Origin: Persicaria tinctoria
Taxonomy: Eukaryota > Streptophyta > Magnoliopsida > Caryophyllales > Polygonaceae
Reading direction: 5' to 3'
DNA length: 64,000 nucleotides
Assembly: GCA_037127255.1 (NCBI GenBank)
Contig: JBANSL010000012.1
Location: 38,617,115 to 38,681,114, forward strand
Shown here: positions 53,063 through 63,400 of the stretch, one piece after another
Layout of the letters: every line of letters starts with the position of its first letter
Numbering within the stretch: the stretch's first letter is position 1
Translations under genes and position numbers: made by a program
Notes under the pieces: generated by a model
What the model was told of the DNA's origin: nothing
Seen by the model: the letters and a program-made list of their open reading frames with translations, nothing else
The model's database searches: none

Positions 53063-53518
53063 CTTTTGCAGTTTTGAAGCTTCATCGAAGCATGACTTAT
53101 TTTCCTTTAATTCCTCTTTCAACTTTGAGCAGAGAATTTGACTATTGGAGTGAAGGGTAATCTTTTCACTTTCATTTTCTTTCCATATGTCGTCGACCCA
53201 TGAGACCATACCACACTGATCGATTTCTTCATCTTTCAAGGACTCATTTTTCGAAGAGTCATCTTTCACCAATGCCTTAAGTACTTGAAACACGAGCCAT
53301 GCACTGTTTGACTTTTCTTCTATTTGTTGAGCTTTCTTGACCCATAAGTACTTGAAACACGAGTCATGCACTGTTTTTAGGCTTCTTGCGACTTGTATGA
53401 GTTTATCACTCAAAGTCATTATGCTCTTGACGATGTCGTCATTCGAGTTTAAATAATCAACATCGAAGCACATCATAAATTTATATAATGTCGGTAGCCC
53501 TAGTCCATCCCATGTCAT
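53036..53518 (-). pseudogene. Unrecognised frame, possibly a host-gene or captured fragment
   Basis: 160 codons, mostly hydrophilic and Lys/Ser/Glu rich (KDDSSKNESLKDEEIDQCG, KLKEELKENKSCFDEASK). Its codon texture looks protein-like. It contains an internal duplication: TACTTGAAACACGAG occurs at about 53281 and 53347. No family recognised; no neighbouring exon seen. It could be an exon of a decayed host gene or part of an unidentified transposon. Confidence 0.35.
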
Positions 53519-53822
53519 GTCAAGGTATGCCCATACATGGTTTTGATCCCTATCTCTACCCTTTATTTAGGTGGGAAAAAAAATCAAGGTTCACCTTTTT
53601 TCTTACCATTGGGTCTAGTCGTTCAGCGCAAGTCGGTTTACGTGGTGCGTGGCTCTTGCCAGCTGGGTCATGTACCCGAGGTTTACCACTAAAAGTGGAT
53701 TACCCTTGTTTTATATATATGCCCATACAATTTGGATTTCCCCTTCAATTATAAATCGTGATATCACCATAAAATGCAATAAAATTGTGGGGTTGCCCCG
53801 ATTTTCAATAATAGCTAGCATA

Positions 53823-53849
53823 AAGTAGTAGTAGTAGTAGTAGTAGTAG

Positions 53850-53887
<38 letters not shown>

Positions 53888-53913
53888 ATTGTTGTTGTTG
53901 TTGTTGTTGTTAT
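53823..53913. repeat. Compound trinucleotide microsatellite (TAG)n(TTG)n
   Basis: About nine GTA/TAG units followed by more than twenty GTT units with two ATT interruptions. No coding context. Confidence 0.95.
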
Positions 53914-54189
53914 TTTATCCATGTACGCGGCTGAGAAGGGCTCGGGTTGGTTTGAAAAAAGGAAGGGTCTCGGTACTTTTGGTCTTGAATCGTGTTATTT
54001 TTTGTGAGGTCTACGGATATTAGCGCCTTATAAACTCTAAATTTCCATCAGTGAACCTATTTTTATATTTGCAATCACCATGTCTGTTGAAATATCCACC
54101 TCGAACACCATCTGAATCCCCAATACCATTCTGATCCCTGGTACTGGAAGCGAAATTACCCCTATAGTTCCCACGAGTAACAATTATGC

Positions 54190-54600
54190 TTATTTGATTC
54201 CTGCTGCCAATCGATCATCCTCTAATTTCTCAATTCTATTTCAAATTTGATCCTTCCAATTTTGTTGATTGGCATGCAAATGTTCTCAACACCCTTGATG
54301 CCTATTACTAGAAGGATTTTGTTCTCTTAAAGATCTTTCCACCTAAAACTCTACCGGTTTCTAGTACCAATACAATGTCGACATCCACAACTCTAAACTC
54401 TACATATGAGGTATATGAAAAGAAGGATAAATTTATCCTATAATTTGGATCATCACTATTATTTATACTGCTTTGTTCAGTGACGTCATCGAACCCAAAA
54501 CCTCATGTCAAGCATGGATTGCTCTCAATGAGATGTTTAAGTTTTCTTCTTGCACTAGGCAAAAATCAACTTCAAACTCATCCCAAGCTTGATTCCTCCA
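54190..54600 (+). pseudogene. Ty1/copia gag fragment
   Basis: Plus-strand readings across frames include NFVDWHANVLNTLDAYY, KDFVLLKDLS and AWIALNEMFKFSSCTR, which resemble the copia gag N-terminal region (W...VLNTLD and ALNEMF). Stops and shifts throughout. No LTR, PBS or pol follows; 54600-55007 has only short frames that I cannot place. Confidence 0.45.
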
Positions 54601-55019
54601 TTATTTAGCCTACATTATACAAGGTCTCGAAATTCATCGTACCTCATATGGTCCATTTAAGGTAGCCCTCAACATGAGTTTTGATTGTATAACCTCATAT
54701 GCTCTAAGGGAACACAGGATAGTAGATTTTGCCCGAATACCTGTCGTGTAGTCGGATTTAAACTTCTTCATCATGTTGTCTATGAAATAGAAGCGGGAAG
54801 AGAATAGAGTCATCATGGCCTCGGTTGAGAGGAAGTGGAATTGGGACTGGATGGGCCCATTGTCAACATTGGAGTTAGAGTATGAGAGTTAGATGAGGCG
54901 TTTTTTTAGTGCAGATGTTGAGATCGATTGTAGAAGATGGTGGAGGTGATACTATTCATTGCAATGGGGAAGAAGATTCATTTTTTCATTGGATTTTTCA
55001 TCAAAAGACTTTTGTTATT

Positions 55020-56224
55020 TTTTTTTGATAAGGTAAGAATTCGAGGGCCAGATAGCTAGATAGGTCTGACACCTCGAGTGGCCGACAAAGTCGACAGGTG
55101 AACCGTCAAACATACAATCTAAAATAGAAAGGTGCAATACAAACAATGGCAAGCTAATAAATCCAAGCGAATAAACGAACATATCCCTAATATGATGGGG
55201 GAAACATAGACTACGATCGGATGCCAAGCGCCACCAATCAATGACACTGCTAGCTTTCGGTACATCAGAAGTCCATAAGGGCAGTGAAGACGATCCTCCA
55301 AGGAAATTTCCAGATCACGGAGTCGCCTCGACCCCAACCATACCCGACACCGAACGCTTGAGCCCCAACTAAGAATATGAATGCCAAGAACACCTAGAGA
55401 CGCAGCCGAAAACCACCCTAGTAAAATGCACCTGAAAGCCCTTTTCGAATTTTATCGAGGCCCTTACGGGATTTTGATTAAGCCCATTGGGATTATTATT
55501 TATATATAAAATATAATTGAAAACTGATTTCGGTCTTTTTTTTGGAAACTTAATGCTTGGCGTGCAAGGATAAAGAAGCAGCTTGCACGTCAAGTACATC
55601 TGATAGCACGATGCCCCGGAATATATAACAAGAAGGTAAAAGGACACCGGTCGTGGCAAACGACCGAGATCGTCGACAAGACGCCGAAAACAGGCATTGA
55701 ACAAGATCGTTGGAACATGGCCCCACTAGGACAGGAGGCGGATACGATCCAAGGGTCTACTAGAAGGCTATATGTGGGAGGCGAAATTTGGCAGCGAAAG
55801 GTGAACGGGGAGGAGGCACACGACGGAACCAAGGCTGCTGGAAATGGGGGCTGTAGACGAGGATAGGCTAACGGAACAAAACCACCAGGAGGAGGAAGAA
55901 CACAGTGAGGACAAACAAAATTGGGGCTTAGGGTTAGAGGGTCGAACCATGAGGAGGCTGATAAAAAAAACCCAATTGAAAAATGAAGTAGAGGAGGAGA
56001 GTAGGAGAGACTAAGCGTAGAAAACTTGATTGAGCCAAGGCAAACCCAGATCAGAGGCGTACGAGCCAAAAAAGACACCGCTCATGGATAGAAAGAGGAC
56101 GAATCCCAGTTCAAAAGCAGACGTGACCGAGTTAAGGCGATCGAAGACGGTTTGGTGTGGTCAGAGCCAAGGTTGGGCTCCCTCTTTCTAGAAATCTAGA
56201 GGGATGAGATAACTTCCAAAAAAA
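55020..56224 (-). mobile_element. LINE-type retroposon without ORF2, with target-site duplication
   Basis: 1.2 kb flanked by ACTTTTGTTATT (55008-55019 and 56225-56236). The minus-strand 3' end reads CCTTATC followed by an A-run. Minus-strand frames (55590-56078, 55369-55704) are Cys/Ser/Pro-rich and unrecognised; there is no endonuclease or RT. The 3' tail (CGAATTCTTACCTTATC-A) resembles that of L1-a (CGAATCTTTTTCTAATC-A), which suggests it uses the same enzyme. AATCCCGTAAGGGCC at about 55455-55470 (minus) also occurs in L1-a at 13355. Confidence 0.65.
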
Positions 56225-56236
56225 ACTTTTGTTATT

Positions 56237-56769
56237 GTTATTGATAATTAGCTTGATAGTTGGTTGATTTATACTATTTATGTCTCAAAATTTAAGTCGT
56301 TTTAGAATTTTGCACAAGTTTTCATAAAACACTCACCCATCAATCAACATCATCATTCAACTAACTTTTTCATAAATTTTATTACCCACTACATTTTTTA
56401 ACCAATCAAAACCTTTAAAAAAATTAACAACACACAAATCAATACAAATCATTACTACCTCATACGTAAAAAACCTAAAATGACATCTATTTTGATACTC
56501 CCTCCGTAACGAAATAATTGTCCTTTTGGGTCATTTTTTTTGTAACAAATTAATTGTCCCTTTTAGTGAATAATCTTTCCATTTTTACACTAAGATTAAA
56601 TACATTGTAGAGGTAAATGGTGAAGAGTTATTACACTAAGATTAAATGCATTGTATAGGTAAATGGAAAAAGCATTCATTTTTTGGGTGATTACCTCGAT
56701 GTCCATAATTTTGGGCTTTATTAGGAAAATGTCCACCACTCTCTCCATATTAGCAAAATGTCCACCTCT
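56237..56769. other. AT-rich region with a possible Stowaway-like terminus
   Basis: TACTCCCTCCGTAACGAAAT at 56498 looks like one end of a mariner-type MITE; no opposite end is found. A direct repeat ACACTAAGATTAAATGCATT occurs at about 56587 and 56633. No gene. Confidence 0.4.
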
Positions 56770-57130
56770 AAAATAAAGTTGTTGAAACTCCTGTGCTAAC
56801 CTCTGTTTCAGCAGTTTTTTTTTCGCTTTTTTTCGTTTTTTTTTCGCATTTCCAGAGTTGCTGAAACCCCTGTGCCACCCTCTGTTTCAGCAATTTTTTT
56901 TCCGCTTTTTTCGCTCTTTTTTCGCGTTTCCAGAGTTGCTGAAACCCCTGTGCCACCCTCTGTTTCAGCAGTTTTTCTTTTGTTTTTTTTTTCCGCGTTG
57001 CTCAAACCGAAGTTGCTAAAACCCCGGTTTTAGCACTGTTATTGATGCTGAAATCCCGGTTTCAGCAACGTTGTTGATGCTAAAACTCTGGTTTCAACAA
57101 CGTTGTTGATGTTGAAGTGATTATTGTTGA
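56770..57130. repeat. Minisatellite-like repeats containing GTTGCTGAAACC
   Basis: Three units of about 60-80 bp (starting near 56778, 56862 and 56935), each GTTGCTGAAACCCCTGTGCC... with a T-rich half, followed by shorter units with GCTGAAATCCCGGTTTCAGC, partly self-complementary. Minus-strand frames here repeat AETEGGTGVSATLE and are a by-product of the repeat. Confidence 0.75.
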
Positions 57131-57369
57131 CAATGCTGAAAATGTTATACATACAAGCTACTGAAATGCTAAAATACTGAAAACAAAAAAGCTGAAATGT
57201 TGTCATATATGCTTGTAAGATATAGTAGCTCATACAATTTTATAAGAATCAATTTCAACAAGGCAAATGTTTTTTGCTAAAACTGCCAATATCCAAACTC
57301 TCATTAGCTAATTAAAAACATTAGCTCTACCGGCCTTTTACATTAGCTAATTAAGAACATTTGCTCTAC

Positions 57370-57535
57370 CTGCTGAAACCGGGGTTCTCCGTGCTCTCTT
57401 TGTTCTTCCTCGCTCTACCAACGTTGCTGAAATGCTGAAACCGAGGTTCTCCGTGCTCTCTTTGTTCTTCCTCGCTCTACCAACGTTGCTGAAATACTGA
57501 ATCCGGAGCTCTCCGTGCTCTCTTTGTCCTTCCTA
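57370..57535. repeat. Tandem repeat, about 60 bp x 3
   Basis: Unit with GCTGAAACCGGGGTTCTCCG and GTGCTCTCTTTGTTCTTCC, three copies starting near 57372, 57430 and 57490, decreasing in similarity. Shares the GCTGAAACC core with the repeats at 56770-57130, so both arrays belong to one larger unit. Confidence 0.8.
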
Positions 57536-57856
57536 ACTTCCTTGCTCGCTTGCATTCTCACCGAATACACCAGTACACTAGTCAATATACACCAGACATT
57601 TGTATTCACAATAATTTGCTGAAATTGCACAAAAAAAGTCTAGAAAAAGGCTCAGTTTGATAAAAAAGACTCAATATACACCAGACAATTGTATTCACAA
57701 TAATTTATATATACATAAATTAATTAATGAAAGAGAAAGAAATTGAAATGGTAAAGCATTTCAGCAATTGCTGAAATTCATCAAACTACTAAAATGCACC
57801 TGACAGACGATTGCCCGTTTGGATACGGTATATAGATATAGGATATTGGTATGACG

Positions 57857-59169
57857 TAGAGCTGGCAAAATCTGACCCGACCCGAGAAACCCGACCGACC
57901 GACCCGAACCAAAACCCGACCGAACCCGAAAATTTAGCGTTATGCATAACCCGAACCCAAAATCGAGCCCGCCCGACTTTGACCCGAAACCCAAAGTGAC
58001 CCGAATACAGACAAACCCAACTCAACCCGGATCCGACTCAAATAAGACTCGACCCGACGCCCAACCCGACCCAACTCCCAACTGACCCGAGTCCCAACCC
58101 GACCCGACTCCCAACTGACCCGAGCAACTAGGGAATCAAGTATGATTTTGATAACAATATATTACCAAATTTCAATGAAATTAATGATAAATAGAATTAG
58201 CTTACCAATGTTATTAAAATTGGGATTCTAAATTGGATCGGTAAAAGGTATAAGGATCGGATCGTATAATTGAATAGTAGGATAATAAAATCCCACCTTA
58301 TGGATGAACTTTCTTTTAAATGAAGTTACTATGTTTAATATTAGATAAATATTATGTTAAATTATAAAAAATACCCATAAAGATGTAAAATTTTAAAAAC
58401 AAACTAAATATAATATAGATTAACTAAATATATTATAAATTTCTTAAATATAAAGGGTAAATATTAGAAATTTCTTATAATAGACATTTTATAGGATCGT
58501 TATAATCGCAATAAAGGGTCGGGATCATTTTTTACATTTTTAAATCGTAGGATCCAATCGAGAGTTTAACAACATTGAGTTTACGAGCCAATGAGTAGAT
58601 TATTTATTGAATCATATTTAATTTTACTAAAATGCTTTTTGAAATCCATAAATAACATGAATTACATATTCAATTTAATAAAATTGATTACCCAAAAGCA
58701 AGGTTCTAACTTCCAAATATAGCTTATCGGGGTCGTATTATATTTATACTTCAAATTTTAAAAATAAACATGAAAATTTAATATTTAAATTGTAAAATCA
58801 CCCATAAACTTGGTAAAACAAAAGGTTTACATTCAAATTCATATACGTTTAAATTTTGATCCGATATACCTATATGATATATGGCTATATGGTAAATTGA
58901 TAACGGATTCTAAATATCTCTGACATATCGGCCGATATATCGGGTACCGACCCGAAGCCCGAACGAGACCGACCCGATTCTGACCGAAAACCCGAATGGG
59001 TCCGACCCGATTCTGACCGAAACCCGACCAATCTGAATTTCATTTTGACTGAATCCGACCCGACCAAGCCTGACATAGAAATTTTGACCGAGTTGACCTG
59101 ACTCATCAGTGACCTGACCCGAATGCGATCGACCCGAACCCGACCGGATGGCCCGAATTACCAGCTCTA
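57857..59169. mobile_element. hAT element with 8 bp target-site duplication
   Basis: 1313 bp. Ends TAGAGCTGGCAA and TTACCAGCTCTA. Target duplication GTATGACG (57849-57856) and GTATGACT (59170-59177), 7 of 8. ACCCGA-rich subterminal regions at both ends. Same family as 40906-43326 by termini and interior. No transposase frame. Confidence 0.85.
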
Positions 59170-59177
59170 GTATGACT

Positions 59178-59650
59178 TATGAGATATAGATATAGATATA
59201 CATGTTACAAACTTGCTAATATCCTCCACACAGGTAGTCTAAAAATCAAACCTTACAAAATCAGACCTTATACACCTAATATTGATTACAGATATACAAA
59301 TTGCCTTTAGTCGTTCTAATTCTTGTCGTTAGCTATTGCACTACCCTTAAGAAATACAAGGTGAAACAGAAACTGCCAGTGATGTGATAAGATACTACTC
59401 AGCTTGGAAAGTTGAATCACATTCAACATATATACAGTATAATTCATCCAAACCTTCAAAAATCGACCTACAGACCATAATTGACCTACACCCGCAAACC
59501 TTCAAAAATAAGACCTTTGACCCTTAAAAATCAGGCCTTAGACACGCAGACCATAATCAATGTACACCTGCAGATGAATAGGCAACCTACACCCTAATCG
59601 ACCAACACCCGCACACCAAAAATCAGCCTACCACCCGAATCCCTAACTTT
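59178..59650. other. Unassigned region between hAT and copia LTR
   Basis: No frame over 60 codons. Loose repeats of GACCTACACCC and AAAATCAGGCCTTA-type words. No feature supported. Confidence 0.4.
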
Positions 59651-59830
59651 TGAGTAAAGGAGATGTTTGTGAGAAAGAGGGAGAAAGAGGAAGCTGTGTA
59701 TTTTATTATTTGTCAAAAACTGAATTCCACTTTATTACATCAGGTATTTATACTAAGCTAGAAACAACTTGTGGCACAAGCCAGAACTTCTAGAATAAAA
59801 GGTGACATCACTTGTAATGGAATTACATCA
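59651..59830 (-). repeat. 3' LTR of copia element
   Basis: The sense-strand start TGATGTAATTCC at 59830 directly follows a polypurine tract (sense CTTGAGGGGGAG, 59831-59842). TATA box TATAAATACC at 59743-59752 (minus). The outer end is uncertain: TG at 59651 or 59665. The LTR is short, about 170-180 bp. The matching 5' LTR is outside the window. Confidence 0.65.
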
Positions 59831-59837
59831 CTCCCCC

Positions 59838-60404
59838 TCAAGCTGGAGATGGGAGGAACTGATTCACAACTCCAAGCTTGCACATAAGCTTCTTATGTTG
59901 CTCTTGACTCAGAATTTTAGTGAACAAATCGGCTGGCTGCTCTTTGGTATTAATGTACTTGGCTTCAATTTCTTTCTTGATCACCTTGTCTTGAACTAGA
60001 TGGCAATCGGCCTCAATGTGCTTAGTGCGCTCATGGAACACTGGATTCCTGGCAATGTGTAGCGCAGCTTGATTGTCACAATAGAGCTCAACTGGATTGA
60101 CTGAGCTCAAATTCAGATCCTTTAAGAAGTTCACAAGCCATGTAACTTCACAACATGTTGCTGCCATGGCTCTATACTCAGATTCTGCTGTAGACATTGC
60201 TACGAATGACTGTTTCTTTGTTCTCCAGGATATCAAAGATGATCCTAGAAATATGCAAAAGCCTGTGAGTGATCTCCTTGTCATAGGACATGACTGCCAA
60301 TCAGCGTCATAATAGGCTCTAAGCTTAAGGTCTGTTTCTTTTGCAAGCAAAAGTCCCTGTCCTGGTGCTTCTTTCAAGTAACGAAGCAAGTGTTTGGAAG
60401 CTTT
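59838..60404 (-). pseudogene. Copia RNase H domain, end of polyprotein
   Basis: In frame with the entry upstream, separated only by one TAG (60405-60407) where copia proteins have Trp (a one-base change). RNase H landmarks: YYDADWQSCPMTRRSLTGFC (Asp), MSTAESEYRAMA (Glu), VELYCDNQAALHIARNPVFHERTKHIEADCH (Asp). Ends with the usual KEQPADLFTKIL block, and the stop lies at the PPT. Confidence 0.9.
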
Positions 60405-63400
60405 CTAGTGCTCCACACATGGAGTTTGCATAAACTGACTGAGCACCTGCACACTATAAGTAATATCTGGCCTAGTGACAGTCAAATAGATCAGTTTTCC
60501 AACTAATCTTCGATACAGATGAGGGTTCCTCATGTGCTCCCCCTCACCAGTGAGCTTCACATGAATGTCTAAGGGAGTGTGCAATGGCTTAGCATTGGTC
60601 ATTCCAGTTTCTTCAAGCAGCTCCATAGTGTATTTCCATTGGTTCAAGAATACTCCTGCAGCTGTTCTGTCAACCTCTATACCCAAGAAATACCTCATGT
60701 CACCCAAATCTTTAATCTGAAAATTGCTTTTCAGGAAAAGTTTGAGCCTTTGTATCTCAGTAAGATCGTTTCCAGTGATAACCATATCATCTACATACAC
60801 AAGCAGTGTTGTAAATGCCTTACCACTCTTTCTAGTGAATAGAGAATAATCTGCTTTGCTTTGAAGGAAACCTGCTTCCTGCACAGCACTAGAAAACTTT
60901 GCAAACCATTGGTGTGGTGCTTGCTTCAGTCCATACAAGGACTTTTGCAATTTGCATACCATTGGTGATCCATTGGCCTCACTGAAGATCTCCCCCTGAG
61001 GGCAATGCTTAGTAGGCTCCCCCTGCTTATGTGCTTGCAGCCTCTTTAGATGAGAGTAGGCAGGGGGTAGAGTCATGAATACCTCCTCGTCTAAATCACC
61101 ATGAAGAAAAGCATTGGTGACGTCCATCTGGAAGAGAGGCCAGTCTTGAGCAGCAGCAAGAGCAAGGAGAGTGCGTACGGTAATCATCCGAGCAACAGGT
61201 GCAAAGGTCTCAGAGTAATCGATGCCTTCCACCTGTGTGAATCCCCTAGCCACCAAACGGGCTTTATGACGATCAAGAGTTCCATCACTGTGATACTTGA
61301 GTTTAAACAACCATTTGCACGAAACGACAGACTTGTCTGCATGAAGAGGTTGGATAACCCAAGTGCCATTTCTCTCAAGAGCTTCTAACTCCACAAGCAT
61401 TGCATCACACCAAGAGGAACTTGTTAATGCATCACTCACAGACGTGGGTTCTGATAGTGCAGTAGAGTTAGCAATAAAGGCTCTATAATGTGGAGAACAG
61501 GTAGAATAAGACAGGTGAGAAGAAATAGCATGAGGATGATTAGAGGTAGAAGAAGAAGAAGCATTGGTCATACCTGCAGATGCCATGTATACATAATCCC
61601 TCAACCAAGCAGGGGGCCTGTGATCTCGGGTTGCATGTCTTGGTTGAGGCTCAATAGGTGGGGTGTCATCAAAGTTGACAGAGATGGGAGTAGGTTCATA
61701 GTCAGCATGAGAGCTTGTGGTTGTGATTTCATTGTGTGGGGTTGCAGCAGGTGTAGAGAATACATGCTCAGGAGAAGATGCAATGTCTGGGGAGACATAA
61801 TCCATGGGAAAATGTTGATCAACAAAATCAATGAAAGATGTAGATGTGGTAGACCGAGGAGCATCAGAATAGCGCTTGTAGGGGAAAATTGACTCAAGAA
61901 ACTTGATATCTCTGCTGACCATGGTTGAACGAGTTTTGAGATTGAAAACTTTGTACCCTTTAATGCCAAAAGGATATCCCAAAAATATACAAGGGTCAGA
62001 ACGAGCATGAAACTTCTTAATGCTTGGATAGGCAGTCATGGTAACATATCCCAGGCAGCCAAACACACGCAAGTGATCATAGGTGGGAGGCGCTTTGAAC
62101 AAGATTTCATGAGGTGTTTTGTGGTGTAATAAGGGGTTTGGAAGGCGATTTATGATATATGTAGCTGTCAAGATGCTATCCCCCCAAAAGTGAACTGGTA
62201 GATTGGCTTGAATCATGAAAGATCTGGCCATCTCAAGAAGATATCTGTGACGCCTCTCCACCCTTCCGTTCTGCTGAGGTGTGTAAACACATGACCTTTG
62301 ATGAACAATTCCCAGGGACTGAAGAAAAGCAGTAAGGGTAGAGTTAAGGAACTCAGTCCCTTGATCTGTACGAATTGTTTTAACATGGGCATCAAACTGA
62401 TTTTGAGATCTGAGAATGAAGGTTTGTAAAGCAGAAGCAACCTCACTTTTGTGTTTGAGAAGAAATGCCCACACACCTCTAGATTTATCATCAACAATGG
62501 TTAGAAAGAAGCGAAATCCCTCCTTGGTAGGAGTATCATAGGGCCCCCATACATCACAATGCAACAGTTCAAACACATGATCAGCAGAAGCAGAACTAGA
62601 AGCAAAAGGCAAGTGAGTTTGCTTAGCTAGAGGACAAACAGTACATTCATGAGAGAAAGTTGATTCAATATTATCATTGATAGCAGAAATATGCTTTAAT
62701 TTCACAATTGGAGCATGTCCAAGTCTTAAATGCCACAAGGCAGTACTCTGAGTTAAACTGGAAACAGTGTTTTTAGGAAGAAAAGTAGGGAAAGAAGAGA
62801 TTGAGGCAAGACTGTGAGGGTAAAGCAGCTTGAGATCACTAGGCACCACTCCATTAGTTGCAGGATACATGTAGTACATGCCATCCCGATATCTACCATA
62901 TGCCATCATCTTCGTCTTTGTTTGGTCCTGAATTACACAGAAATCATAATCAAGATTTACATGAAATTTGAATTCACGGACAAGTTTAGGAAGAGATAAG
63001 AGGTTAAAGTGGAATGTAGGGACAAATAACACATTGTGTAAAGTAAGATTTGGGAATCTGACAGAACCAGTGTGTGTAATGGCACAGGAGCTACCATCAG
63101 CAAAGTTGATAGTAGATGGAGAAGAAAGCGAGATAGGATCAACAAGCAAGGACCAATTTGAGGTCATATGATCGGTAGCTGCACTATCAAGGATCCACAA
63201 ACTGTTTGAATGAACTGCATTGAAACAAAGCTCACCTGCTAGATGTGACTCATGTGTGGAATTATCAGCTTGCCTGAGGAGAGAAATGATGGATCCAAGA
63301 AGTTTCTGATGATCTGCGGAGAGGCCTGAAGATGACACACCAGATCCACCATTGAGTAACTCCTGTGAGGCATTCATGACAGCATTTGCTTTAGATCCAC

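Noticed and set aside
56498..56560. Complete Stowaway MITE
   Set aside because: One terminus (CTCCCTCCGT) is visible, but no inverted partner flanked by TA was found within the next 1.3 kb.
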